Source: Pseudomonas sp. UBA1879
GTDB lineage: Bacteria > Pseudomonadota > Gammaproteobacteria > Pseudomonadales > Pseudomonadaceae
Length of the DNA: 64,000 nucleotides
Assembly (NCBI RefSeq): GCF_002338065.1
Contig: NZ_DDHJ01000015.1
Span: forward strand, 62,001 to 126,000
Reading direction: 5' to 3'
The notes beneath the pieces were generated by a model, which made no database searches, had not been told where the DNA came from, and worked only from the letters and a program-made list of their open reading frames with translations. The position numbers were made by a program, and so were the translations under genes. This document shows, in pieces, positions 29,005 to 37,472 of this stretch (within the stretch, counting starts at the first letter, position 1; every line of letters starts with the position of its first letter).

Positions 29005-31380
29005 TTGGTAGAGTACGTAGTTTCCCTCGATAAGCTCGGCAAGCATGATGTTGAGCATGTGGGGGGCAAGAACGCATCCCTCGGCGAGATGATCAGCAAC
29101 CTGGCGGGCGCAGGCGTTTCCGTCCCCGGAGGCTTCGCCACTACAGCTCAGGCCTATCGTGATTTTCTTGAGCAGAGTGGTCTGAACGATCAGATTCACA
29201 AGGCACTCGATGCCCTGGATGTCGACGACGTCAACGCACTGGCGAAAACCGGCGCGCAGATTCGTCAGTGGATCATGGAGGCCGAATTCCCCGAGCAGCT
29301 CAACGCTGAAATCCGCACTGCCTTCGCCGCGCTGTCGGCAGGCAATCCGGACATCGCCGTTGCCGTGCGTTCTTCCGCCACCGCAGAAGACTTGCCTGAC
29401 GCGTCCTTCGCCGGTCAGCAGGAAACTTTCCTCAACATTCGCGGCGTCGACAACGTGATCCGCGCCGCGAAGGAAGTCTTCGCGTCGCTGTTCAACGACC
29501 GCGCCATTTCCTACCGCGTACACCAGGGCTTCGACCATAAACTGGTCGCGTTGTCCGCTGGCGTCCAGCGCATGGTCCGTTCCGAAACCGGCACCGCTGG
29601 CGTGATGTTCACCCTCGACACCGAATCCGGTTTCCGTGATGTCGTGTTCATCACCGGCGCCTATGGCCTGGGCGAAACCGTCGTACAGGGCGCCGTCAAC
29701 CCGGACGAGTTTTACGTTCACAAGGGCACGCTCGAAGCCGGGCGTCCAGCGATCCTGCGCCGCAACCTGGGCAGCAAGGCGATCAAAATGATTTACGGCG
29801 ACGAAGCCAAGGCCGGTAAATCGGTCAAGGTCATCGACGTCGAGCCCGCCGATCGCGCGCGTTTCTGCCTGACGGACGAAGAGGTCAGCAATCTGGCACG
29901 CCAGGCGATGATCATCGAGAAGCACTACGGGTGCCCGATGGACATCGAATGGGCCAAAGACGGTGACGACGGCAAGCTCTACATCGTTCAGGCTCGCCCT
30001 GAAACCGTGAAGAGCCGCACCTCGGCCAATGTCATGGAACGCTACCTCCTCAAAGAGAAGGGCACTGTGCTTGCCGAAGGCCGCGCCATCGGTCAGCGCA
30101 TTGGCGCGGGCAAGGTACGAATCATCAAGGACGTGTCCGAAATGGACAAGGTTCAGCCCGGCGACGTGCTGGTCTCCGACATGACCGACCCGGACTGGGA
30201 ACCGGTGATGAAACGTGCCAGCGCTATCGTCACCAACCGTGGTGGCCGTACCTGTCACGCGGCGATCATCGCCCGTGAACTGGGTATCCCGGCCGTCGTC
30301 GGTTGCGGCAACGCCACCGAGCTGCTGAAAGACGGCCAGGGCGTGACCGTTTCCTGCGCCGAGGGCGACACCGGCTACATCTTCGAAGGCGAGCTGGGCT
30401 TCGACATCAAGCAGAACTCCGTCGATGCCATGCCGGAGCTGCCGTTCAAGATCATGATGAACGTCGGCAACCCCGACCGTGCGTTCGATTTCGCCCAACT
30501 GCCCAACGCCGGTATCGGCCTGGCGCGTCTGGAATTCATCATCAACCGCATGATCGGCGTGCACCCTAAGGCGCTGCTGAACTACCCGAACCTGCCGCTG
30601 GACATCAAGGAAAGCGTCGACAAGCGCATCGCCGGTTACGCCAATCCGGTGGATTTCTACGTCGACAAACTGGTGGAAGGCATCAGCACGCTGGCCGCGG
30701 CGTTCACGCCGAAGAAAGTCATCGTGCGGCTGTCGGACTTCAAGTCCAACGAATACGCCAACCTGATCGGCGGCAAGCTGTACGAGCCTGAAGAAGAAAA
30801 CCCGATGCTGGGCTTCCGTGGCGCGTCGCGTTACATCAGCGAAAACTTCCGCGATTGCTTTGAGCTGGAATGCCGTGCCCTCAAGCGCGTGCGCAACGAG
30901 ATGGGCCTGACTAATGTCGAGATCATGGTGCCGTTCGTGCGTACCTTGGGCGAGGCGAGCCAGGTGGTTGATCTGCTGGCCGAAAACGGCCTGGCCCGTG
31001 GCGAGAACGGCCTGCGCGTGATCATGATGTGCGAATTGCCGTCCAACGCCATTCTGGCGGAAGAATTCCTCGAATTCTTCGACGGATTCTCCATCGGCTC
31101 CAACGACCTGACCCAGCTGACGCTCGGTCTGGACCGTGACTCGGGGATTATCGCGCACCTGTTCGACGAGCGTAACCCGGCGGTCAAGAAGCTGCTGTCC
31201 AATGCCATTCAGGCCTGTAACAAGGCTGGCAAGTACATCGGCATCTGTGGCCAAGGACCTTCCGATCACCCGGATCTGGCGCGCTGGCTGATGGAGCAGG
31301 GCATCGAAAGCGTGTCGCTGAACCCGGACTCGGTGCTAGAAACCTGGTTCTTCCTGTCGGAAGAAGACGCTCCAAAATGA
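29005..31380 (+). CDS. ppsA: Phosphoenolpyruvate synthase
   Basis: The 791-residue enzyme converts pyruvate and ATP to PEP, AMP and phosphate for gluconeogenesis. The N-terminal ATP-binding domain has GGKNASLGEM and AVRSSATAEDLPDASFAGQQ. The swivelling phosphohistidine domain has TNRGGRTCHAAIIARE. The C-terminal PEP-binding domain has GFSIGSNDLTQLTLG and GICGQGPSDHPD. The start is TTG 29005, with GGAGAG 6 bases upstream, giving the family's usual length; an in-frame ATG at 28861 would add 48 unrelated residues. It is followed by two hairpins, the second a T-tailed terminator. Confidence 0.97.
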   Translation: MVEYVVSLDKLGKHDVEHVGGKNASLGEMISNLAGAGVSVPGGFATTAQAYRDFLEQSGLNDQIHKALDALDVDDVNALAKTGAQIRQWIMEAEFPEQLNAEIRTAFAALSAGNPDIAVAVRSSATAEDLPDASFAGQQETFLNIRGVDNVIRAAKEVFASLFNDRAISYRVHQGFDHKLVALSAGVQRMVRSETGTAGVMFTLDTESGFRDVVFITGAYGLGETVVQGAVNPDEFYVHKGTLEAGRPAILRRNLGSKAIKMIYGDEAKAGKSVKVIDVEPADRARFCLTDEEVSNLARQAMIIEKHYGCPMDIEWAKDGDDGKLYIVQARPETVKSRTSANVMERYLLKEKGTVLAEGRAIGQRIGAGKVRIIKDVSEMDKVQPGDVLVSDMTDPDWEPVMKRASAIVTNRGGRTCHAAIIARELGIPAVVGCGNATELLKDGQGVTVSCAEGDTGYIFEGELGFDIKQNSVDAMPELPFKIMMNVGNPDRAFDFAQLPNAGIGLARLEFIINRMIGVHPKALLNYPNLPLDIKESVDKRIAGYANPVDFYVDKLVEGISTLAAAFTPKKVIVRLSDFKSNEYANLIGGKLYEPEEENPMLGFRGASRYISENFRDCFELECRALKRVRNEMGLTNVEIMVPFVRTLGEASQVVDLLAENGLARGENGLRVIMMCELPSNAILAEEFLEFFDGFSIGSNDLTQLTLGLDRDSGIIAHLFDERNPAVKKLLSNAIQACNKAGKYIGICGQGPSDHPDLARWLMEQGIESVSLNPDSVLETWFFLSEEDAPK

Positions 31381-31389
31381 TGTAACATG

Positions 31390-31451
31390 CCGGCCCGTTT
31401 CGGCGGGCCGGGCCATATGAAAAGGGCGGTCTCAGTGATCCGCCCTTTTTT
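31390..31451 (+). terminator. Tandem hairpins ending in an intrinsic terminator after ppsA
   Basis: CCGGCCCG/CGGGCCGG (31390-31397, 31404-31411) is followed by AAAGGGCGG/CCGCCCTTT (31421-31429, 31440-31448) with T continuing to 31451. Confidence 0.9.
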
Positions 31452-31555
31452 GTGATTTTTTTTAACCCGGGTTTCATCCTGGAACGTCAGCGCCGGGACA
31501 GCTCTAGCAGGCGATTTCCGATCCGGCGCCATTTTTTGAGTCAAGCACACGCACT

Positions 31556-32548
31556 ATGCAAAGCAGCAGTTTTCTCTTCCCTGTGGCCCTGATCAGTGCC
31601 GAGCGACGTGGCGATCTGATTGAGGACGTCTACCGCCTCAAACCCGGCAACAGCCCGGACTTCACGGTCGAGCTGGCTGTGACGCGTCTGGGTTTGGTGG
31701 CAACGCCCGACGTGCGTGGCGTGCCGGTCATCCTCTTGCACGGCAGCTTTTCCAACCGGCGTTTCTGGTATTCCCCTAAAGGTATTGGTCTGGGCGCCTA
31801 TCTGGCGCGGGCCGGGTTTGACGTGTGGATTCCCGAGATGCGCGGCCACGGCCTGTCGGCCCGCAATGAAGCCTATCGCCATAACCGGGTGGCGGATTAC
31901 GCCCGCTACGATCTTCCGGCCATCGCTGCATTCGTCACCGAGCAGAGCGGGCAGGTGCCGCACTGGATTGGCCATTCCCTCGGCGGCACCACTCTGGCCG
32001 CAGCCCTCGGCGGCCACTATCTGGACGCCCGTCACGCCGCGTCGGTCGCGTTGTTCGGCAGTCAGGTGACCCGCAGCCTCTGGCCGCTCAAGGTTCCGCC
32101 GCTGACGTGGGGCGCGCGCCTGGTGCTCAAGCGCTTCGAACATGTTTCTGGCCCACGATTCAAACGGGGTCCCGAAGACGAACCGATGGGTGTGATCCTT
32201 GAAAGCCTTGGTTGGCATAGTCTGTTCGGTCGGTTTGGCGACAAGAAGGACGACTGGTGGTCAGGTCTTCGTCATGTCGAGGTGCCCGTCCTGTGCGTGG
32301 CAGCCGTTGGCGATCATCAGGATCCCGAGTGGGCGTGCCGCGCGTTGTTCGAGCAGTTCGGATCTGAAGACAAGGCATTCCTTCTTCTGGGGCGCGAACA
32401 GGGTTTCACCGAGGATTTCGGCCACGTTCAAATGTTGGTTAGCAAAGCGGCTCAAGCCCAGGTCTGGCCGCGAGTCGCAGAGTGGCTGAATCGTCGAAGC
32501 GCAGCCGTACAGCCTGAATCAACGCTGAACATGTCGGCAACTTGTTGA
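31556..32548 (+). CDS. Alpha/beta-hydrolase family protein
   Basis: The 330-residue protein has the alpha/beta-hydrolase fold. The oxyanion-region strand is VILLHGSFSNRRFW, the nucleophile elbow GHSLGG, an acid in the DHQDPEW region and a late His (DFGHVQML). No signal peptide is seen. Segment PEMRGHGLSARN resembles lipase/esterase relatives. The substrate is unknown. It sits between ppsA and rraA, the order known for the cmaX-oprF neighbourhood of pseudomonads. Confidence 0.9.
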   Translation: MQSSSFLFPVALISAERRGDLIEDVYRLKPGNSPDFTVELAVTRLGLVATPDVRGVPVILLHGSFSNRRFWYSPKGIGLGAYLARAGFDVWIPEMRGHGLSARNEAYRHNRVADYARYDLPAIAAFVTEQSGQVPHWIGHSLGGTTLAAALGGHYLDARHAASVALFGSQVTRSLWPLKVPPLTWGARLVLKRFEHVSGPRFKRGPEDEPMGVILESLGWHSLFGRFGDKKDDWWSGLRHVEVPVLCVAAVGDHQDPEWACRALFEQFGSEDKAFLLLGREQGFTEDFGHVQMLVSKAAQAQVWPRVAEWLNRRSAAVQPESTLNMSATC

Positions 32549-32769
32549 GCCCGAGGCGAGCAGGCATTCCTATGTCAGTCAGCAGCCGCTAAGCTACACG
32601 CGGTTGGGTGGGTAACGGTGGCGAAGTCGTACACAGCACTCGTCGGTCAGGTTTTTGTTCTATATAAGGAAGCATTGTGATGGAGGACGCGGTCAGAGCT
32701 GCGAGCCATCCATGGCTGCACACGCGGATTCATCCTTGTACACGATGCCTTCACTGACAGGAGCTTCTC

Positions 32770-33258
32770 ATGCACTACATCACGCCGGATTTGTGCGACG
32801 CCTACCCTGACCAGATTCAGGTAGTCGAACCGATGTTCAGCAACTTCGGTGGTCGTGACTCCTTCGGGGGGCAGATCGTGACTCTCAAATGTTTCGAAGA
32901 CAATTCTCTGGTGCGTGAGCAATCCGAGCAGCAGGGTAAAGGCAAGGTGCTGGTGGTCGATGGCGGTGGTTCGCTGCGACGCGCATTGCTGGGGGACGTG
33001 CTGGCAGAAAAGGCCGCGAAAAACGGTTGGGAAGGCATGATCATCTACGGGTGTGTGCGTGATGTGGACGTTCTGGCGCAAACCGACCTCGGTGTGCAGG
33101 CATTGGCCAGCCATCCGCTGAAAACTGACAAGCGCGGTCTGGGTGATTTGAATGTGGTAGTGAGCTTTGGCGGCGTGACTTTCCGCCCCGGCGAGTACGT
33201 GTACGCCGACAACAACGGCATCATTGTGTCGCCGAGCGCGCTGAGCATGCCGGACTGA
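32770..33258 (+). CDS. rraA: RraA-family protein (RNase E regulator/oxaloacetate decarboxylase fold)
   Basis: The 162-residue protein matches RraA throughout: FGGQIVTLKCFEDNSLV, VVDGGGSLRRALLGD and the trimer-interface GWEGMIIYGCVRDVD. In enterobacteria RraA binds RNase E and inhibits it; related proteins with GD(x20)RD act as class II aldolases. Here GD (at RALLGD) and RD (at CVRD) are present at about the right spacing, so aldolase/decarboxylase activity is also possible. CAGGAGC precedes the ATG. Confidence 0.93.
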   Translation: MHYITPDLCDAYPDQIQVVEPMFSNFGGRDSFGGQIVTLKCFEDNSLVREQSEQQGKGKVLVVDGGGSLRRALLGDVLAEKAAKNGWEGMIIYGCVRDVDVLAQTDLGVQALASHPLKTDKRGLGDLNVVVSFGGVTFRPGEYVYADNNGIIVSPSALSMPD

Positions 33259-33295
33259 TCGAATTTTGATGCAGTCCACCAACGCAAGGATTGGA

Positions 33296-34291
33296 ATGTT
33301 CGACGAAGAAAACGCGCAATGGGGGCTGGTACACGCCCTGGTGCTGGACGGCAAGGGCGGGGCGCGATCTATCGCCCGGACCGAGCTGGATGGCCTCCAA
33401 TTGGCGCCTCACGAAAGCGTGTGGCTGCACTGGGATCGCAGTCATCCTCAGACGCAGACCTGGTTGCGCACCGCCAGCGGCCTCACGCCGTTCGTGTGTG
33501 ACTTGATGCTTGAAGAGAATACACGACCCCGTCTGCTGCCCTTGCCGGACAACGAATTGCTGCTGTTTCTGCGCGGCGTGAATCTGAATCCGGGCGCAGA
33601 GCCCGAGGACATGGTGTCAGTCCGCATCTTCGCCGCGGCGCAACGGGTGATTTCCTTGAGGCTGCGCTCACTGCGCGCCACGGATGAATTGATTGACCTG
33701 CTTAAAGAAGGAAAGGGACCGAAAACCGCGTCCGAGCTGCTGGTGTATCTCGCGCAATTGCTCACGGACAAGGTGCAGGCGGTGGTCAGCGAGCTGACTG
33801 AATTGGTCGACGACATGGAAGAACGCATCGACGCCGACGAGCGGTACATGCCGGAGCACGGCAACATGGTGCACATCCGCCGAAGGGCGGCAGGCATGCG
33901 CCGGTTTCTGGCGCCGCAGCGGGATATTTATGCGCAATTGACGCGTAGCAAGATGCCTTGGTTTGTCGAGGACGATGCTGATTACTGGAACGAATTGAAC
34001 AACAGCCTGACCCGCTACCTCGAAGAACTGGAATTGACCCGTGAGCGCGTGGGACTGGTGCTTGAGGCTGAGGACCGGCGGCTCAATGAACGCATGAACC
34101 GGACGATGTATCGCTTCGGGATCGTGACCGGGATCTTTCTGCCAATGAGTTTTCTTACGGGGTTGCTGGGCATCAACGTCGGCGGTATTCCCGGTTCGGA
34201 AAACCCTCACGGTTTTCTCATGGCCTGCGGCTTGATGGTGGTGGTGGCAGTGGCACAAATGTGGCTGTTCAAGCGTCTGCGATGGGTATGA
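33296..34291 (+). CDS. cmaX: CorA/ZntB-type metal transporter CmaX
   Basis: The 331-residue inner-membrane protein has a large N-terminal cytoplasmic domain with coiled-coil helices. Two C-terminal membrane helices follow (FGIVTGIFLPMSFLTGLLG and FLMACGLMVVVAVAQMWLF). The loop motif after helix one is GIN rather than the GMN of CorA magnesium channels, which fits the ZntB-like branch. AAGGA lies 5 bases before ATG 33296; an earlier ATG at 33266 has no such site. It is the first gene of the cmaX-crfX-cmpX-sigX-oprF cluster. Confidence 0.92.
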   Translation: MFDEENAQWGLVHALVLDGKGGARSIARTELDGLQLAPHESVWLHWDRSHPQTQTWLRTASGLTPFVCDLMLEENTRPRLLPLPDNELLLFLRGVNLNPGAEPEDMVSVRIFAAAQRVISLRLRSLRATDELIDLLKEGKGPKTASELLVYLAQLLTDKVQAVVSELTELVDDMEERIDADERYMPEHGNMVHIRRRAAGMRRFLAPQRDIYAQLTRSKMPWFVEDDADYWNELNNSLTRYLEELELTRERVGLVLEAEDRRLNERMNRTMYRFGIVTGIFLPMSFLTGLLGINVGGIPGSENPHGFLMACGLMVVVAVAQMWLFKRLRWV

Positions 34292-34378
34292 TCGGGAAAA
34301 AAAACCTGTTGATGCGTATGCGTGGTGTGACTCATACAACATTGCCTACGTCTTCCAGTGACATCACGTGAGGTGCCC

Positions 34379-34642
34379 ATGCACGACCCGTTTGAAGAAT
34401 CACTGAGAGACATGCTCAATTCTTCGTCCTCCAGCCGGGACGACGATGCGGTGCTGGGGCGAGTCCTGAAAACGGCGAACCGTCAGGTGGGTGCGGGCGA
34501 CCTCTTCAGCCTTCTTGGCCGTTGTACGCAGGCCCTGATGATTGCCGTGAATAACGGCTCGGCTCACGTTTCACCTGTTTCCCGTCGCAAGACGACGATT
34601 GCCGACACCGCGTTTGGCGGTGCTCAAGACAAGGCTGATTGA
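34379..34642 (+). CDS. crfX: Small protein CrfX of the SigX cluster
   Basis: The 87-residue soluble protein of unknown function begins MHDPFEESLRDMLNSSSSSR and has one Cys (LLGRCTQALM). It has no membrane helix. It is recognised by its place between cmaX and cmpX and by the N-terminus. GAGGTG lies about 5 bases before ATG 34379. Its stop is 2 bases before the cmpX start, so the two are translated together. It may modulate the neighbouring channel, but nothing in the sequence shows this. Confidence 0.88.
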   Translation: MHDPFEESLRDMLNSSSSSRDDDAVLGRVLKTANRQVGAGDLFSLLGRCTQALMIAVNNGSAHVSPVSRRKTTIADTAFGGAQDKAD

Positions 34643-34644
34643 AT

Positions 34645-35469
34645 ATGGAATTGGATCTCTGGACACAGAGCCTGGTCACCGCAATGACTGCGTTGTGGAC
34701 CAAAGTTGCGAACTTCATCCCGAACCTGTTCGGGGCGCTGGTGGTGGTTCTGCTGGGTTTCGTGGTTGCCAAACTGCTCGACACCCTGCTCTCCAAACTG
34801 CTGGCAAAACTGGGACTGGATCGCCTGATGGGCGGCACCGGCCTGACCAAACTGATCAGCCGCGCAGGGATCCAGGTCCCGATTTCCACGCTGATCGGAA
34901 AGATCGTGTATTGGTTCGTGCTATTGATTTTTCTGGTGTCAGCGGCAGAATCCCTCGGCCTTGAGCGGGTGTCGGCGACACTGGATATGCTGGCGCTGTA
35001 TCTGCCGAAAGTGTTCGGCGCTGCGTTGGTGCTGCTGGTGGGCGTGCTGTTGGCGCAGTTGGTCAATGGTATCGTGCGCGGCGCCGCCGAAGGCGTCGGG
35101 CTGGATTACGCCGCAGGCCTCGGGCGAGTTGCCCAGTGGCTGGTCATTATCATCAGCATTTCGGTGGCAATCAGTCAGCTGGAGGTCAAAACCGACCTGC
35201 TGAACCACGTCATCGTGATTGGATTGATTACCGTTGGTCTGGCCGTTGCGCTGGCCATGGGGCTGGGAAGCCGCGAAATTGCGAGTCAGATTCTGGCCGG
35301 CATTTATGTGAGAGAGCTGTACCAAGTGGGGCAACACCTGCGGGTTGGAGAGGTCGAAGGGCAGATCGAAGAGATTGGCACGGTGAAAACTACGCTGCTG
35401 ACCGATGAAGGGGAGTTGGTGTCATTGTCGAACCGAATCCTTCTCGAGCAGCGAGTGAGCAGCCGCTGA
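34645..35469 (+). CDS. cmpX: Conserved MscS-like membrane protein CmpX
   Basis: The 274-residue inner-membrane protein has about five hydrophobic segments, beginning FIPNLFGALVVVLLGFVVAKL. A small MscS-type beta domain forms the C-terminus (VGQHLRVGEVEGQIEEIG, then LLTDEGELVSLSNRILLE). Hydrophobic repeats match the conserved TM-helix family. In Pseudomonas its loss is linked to envelope stress and altered sigX expression. ATG 34645 is used; a TTG two codons upstream overlaps the crfX stop. Confidence 0.93.
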   Translation: MELDLWTQSLVTAMTALWTKVANFIPNLFGALVVVLLGFVVAKLLDTLLSKLLAKLGLDRLMGGTGLTKLISRAGIQVPISTLIGKIVYWFVLLIFLVSAAESLGLERVSATLDMLALYLPKVFGAALVLLVGVLLAQLVNGIVRGAAEGVGLDYAAGLGRVAQWLVIIISISVAISQLEVKTDLLNHVIVIGLITVGLAVALAMGLGSREIASQILAGIYVRELYQVGQHLRVGEVEGQIEEIGTVKTTLLTDEGELVSLSNRILLEQRVSSR

Positions 35470-35558
35470 ACCGGCAAATCTGCTAATGTATGCCGCCGCA
35501 AAATTCCGGAGAACCCGAGACGCGGCGGACATTTACCTGACTGTCGGCACGACCTGTT

Positions 35559-36149
35559 TTGAATAAACCCCAACCGCTCTCACAGCGTTACGACCCCCGC
35601 GAGCTCTCCGATGAGGAGCTGGTAGCGCGCTCGCACGCCGAGTTGTTTCATGTGATGCGAGCGTACGAAGAGCTGATGCGGCGCTACCAACGGACACTTT
35701 TTAACGTCTGTGCGCGGTATTTGGGGAACGATCGCGATGCTGACGATGTCTGTCAGGAGGTGATGCTTAAGGTGTTGTATGGATTGAAAAATTTCGAGGG
35801 TAAATCGAAATTCAAAACCTGGCTCTACAGCATCACGTACAACGAATGCATTACGCAGTACAGAAAGGAGCGTCGGAAGCGTCGGTTGATGGACGCTTTG
35901 AGTCTCGACCCACTCGAGGAAGCGTCTGAAGACAAGACGCCAAAACCAGAAGAAAAGGGCGGACTCGATCGATGGCTGGTGCACGTGAACCCGATTGACA
36001 GGGAAATCCTGGTGCTGCGATTTGTCGCAGAACTGGAATTCCAGGAGATCGCAGACATAATGCATATGGGCCTGAGTGCGACGAAAATGCGCTACAAACG
36101 AGCACTTGATAAATTACGTGAGAAATTTGCAGGCGTGACCGAAACTTAA
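35559..36149 (+). CDS. sigX: ECF sigma factor SigX
   Basis: The 196-residue sigma-70-family factor has region 2 (DADDVCQEVMLKVLYGLKNF, FKTWLYSITYNECI) and region 4 (REILVLRFVAELEFQEIADI, SATKMRYKRALDKL). SigX responds to envelope and osmotic stress, drives oprF, and affects membrane fluidity. No anti-sigma gene is adjacent, as known for sigX. The start appears to be TTG 35559 with no clear Shine-Dalgarno, which suggests weak or regulated translation. A 7-bp hairpin (CCGCCGC 35493-35499 with GCGGCGG 35522-35528) sits in the leader. Confidence 0.96.
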   Translation: MNKPQPLSQRYDPRELSDEELVARSHAELFHVMRAYEELMRRYQRTLFNVCARYLGNDRDADDVCQEVMLKVLYGLKNFEGKSKFKTWLYSITYNECITQYRKERRKRRLMDALSLDPLEEASEDKTPKPEEKGGLDRWLVHVNPIDREILVLRFVAELEFQEIADIMHMGLSATKMRYKRALDKLREKFAGVTET

Positions 36150-36256
36150 CTCGGAGCAAATATCTCTAACGGGCAGGCAAGTTCTGATAGACTTGCCGAT
36201 GAGTTGTCTCCCGATAAGGGGGACCGCTTTACAATCACCAGATGGGGATTTAACGG

Positions 36257-37291
36257 ATGAAACTGAAAAACACCTTGGGCTTGGCCATTGGTACTATTGT
36301 TGCCGCAACTTCGTTCGGCGCGCTGGCACAAGGCCAAGGCGCAGTCGAAATCGAAGGCTTCGCCAAGAAAGAACAGTTCGACAGCGCTCGTAATTTCAAA
36401 AATAACGGCAACCTGTTCGGCGGTTCTGTTGGCTACTTCCTGACCGACGACGTTGAATTGCGTCTGGGCTACGACGAAGTGCACAACGTTCGCAGCGATG
36501 ATGGCAAGAACATCAAGGGCGCTAACACCGCTCTGGACGCTCTGTACCACTTCAACAACCCGGGCGACATGCTGCGTCCATACGTCTCGGCTGGTTTCTC
36601 CGATCAGAGCATCGGTCAGAACGGCAGCGGCGGTCGTAACCGTTCCACCTTCGCCAACATCGGCGGCGGTGCCAAGCTGTACTTCACTGACAACTTCTAT
36701 GCCCGTGCTGGCGTTGAAGCTCAGTACAACATCGACCAAGGTGACACCGAGTGGGCGCCTAGCGTCGGTATCGGCGTAAACTTCGGCGGCGGCTCGAAGA
36801 AAGTTGAAGCAGCACCGGCTCCAGTAGCTGAAGTGTGCTCCGACAGCGACAACGACGGCGTGTGCGACAACGTCGACAAGTGCCCAGACACCCCGGCCAA
36901 CGTTACCGTTGACGCCAACGGTTGCCCGGCAGTTGCTGAAGTCGTACGTGTTGAGCTGGACGTTAAATTCGACTTCGACAAGTCGGTCGTCAAGCCAAAC
37001 AGCTACGGTGACATCAAAAACCTGGCTGACTTCATGAAGCAATACCCACAAACCACCACCACTGTTGAAGGTCACACTGACTCCGTCGGTCCTGACGCTT
37101 ACAACCAGAAACTGTCCGAGCGTCGTGCAAACGCCGTTAAGCAAGTTCTGGTTAACCAGTACGGTGTTGGCGCCAACCGCGTGAACTCGGTAGGCTACGG
37201 CGAATCCCGTCCAGTTGCTGACAACGCAACCGAGGCTGGCCGCGCTGTTAACCGTCGCGTAGAAGCACAAGTCGAAGCTCAAGCTAAGTAA
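36257..37291 (+). CDS. oprF: Major outer-membrane porin OprF
   Basis: The 344-residue precursor has a signal peptide ending ALA-QGQG. An eight-stranded N-terminal beta-barrel follows, then a linker rich in Pro/Ala and thrombospondin-3-like Asp repeats (CSDSDNDGVCDNVDKCPDTP, four Cys). The C-terminal OmpA domain binds peptidoglycan (TVEGHTDSVGPDAYNQKLSE). Codons are strongly biased, as for a very highly expressed gene. The sigX-oprF gap (107 bases) contains a hairpin GGCAAGT/ACTTGCC (36176-36197) and GGGGA before the ATG. A T-tailed terminator follows. Confidence 0.98.
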   Translation: MKLKNTLGLAIGTIVAATSFGALAQGQGAVEIEGFAKKEQFDSARNFKNNGNLFGGSVGYFLTDDVELRLGYDEVHNVRSDDGKNIKGANTALDALYHFNNPGDMLRPYVSAGFSDQSIGQNGSGGRNRSTFANIGGGAKLYFTDNFYARAGVEAQYNIDQGDTEWAPSVGIGVNFGGGSKKVEAAPAPVAEVCSDSDNDGVCDNVDKCPDTPANVTVDANGCPAVAEVVRVELDVKFDFDKSVVKPNSYGDIKNLADFMKQYPQTTTTVEGHTDSVGPDAYNQKLSERRANAVKQVLVNQYGVGANRVNSVGYGESRPVADNATEAGRAVNRRVEAQVEAQAK

Positions 37292-37309
37292 TTAGCCCTC
37301 AGCTTTGCA

Positions 37310-37337
37310 GAAAAACCCGGCTTCGGCCGGGTTTTTC
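37310..37337 (+). terminator. Intrinsic terminator of oprF
   Basis: The stem AAACCCGGC, a TTCG tetraloop, GCCGGGTTT and a T-rich tail form a classic strong terminator. Confidence 0.94.
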
Positions 37338-37472
37338 TTTTTCTGATTTCCGAAATATCTCTGCGCAAAGTTCTCGCGGCTTCCTGGAACACGCGCTTGT
37401 AGCTGTATCCCTGGTATCAATCGAAAGCTGCGTTTCAAACAGACGTTGACTAGCGACGTCGATGCCTGATGC

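Noticed and set aside
28909..31269. A 786-codon open frame on the minus strand opposite ppsA
   Set aside because: It is a codon-bias shadow of ppsA; the translation is His/Gln/Val-rich without domain signatures.
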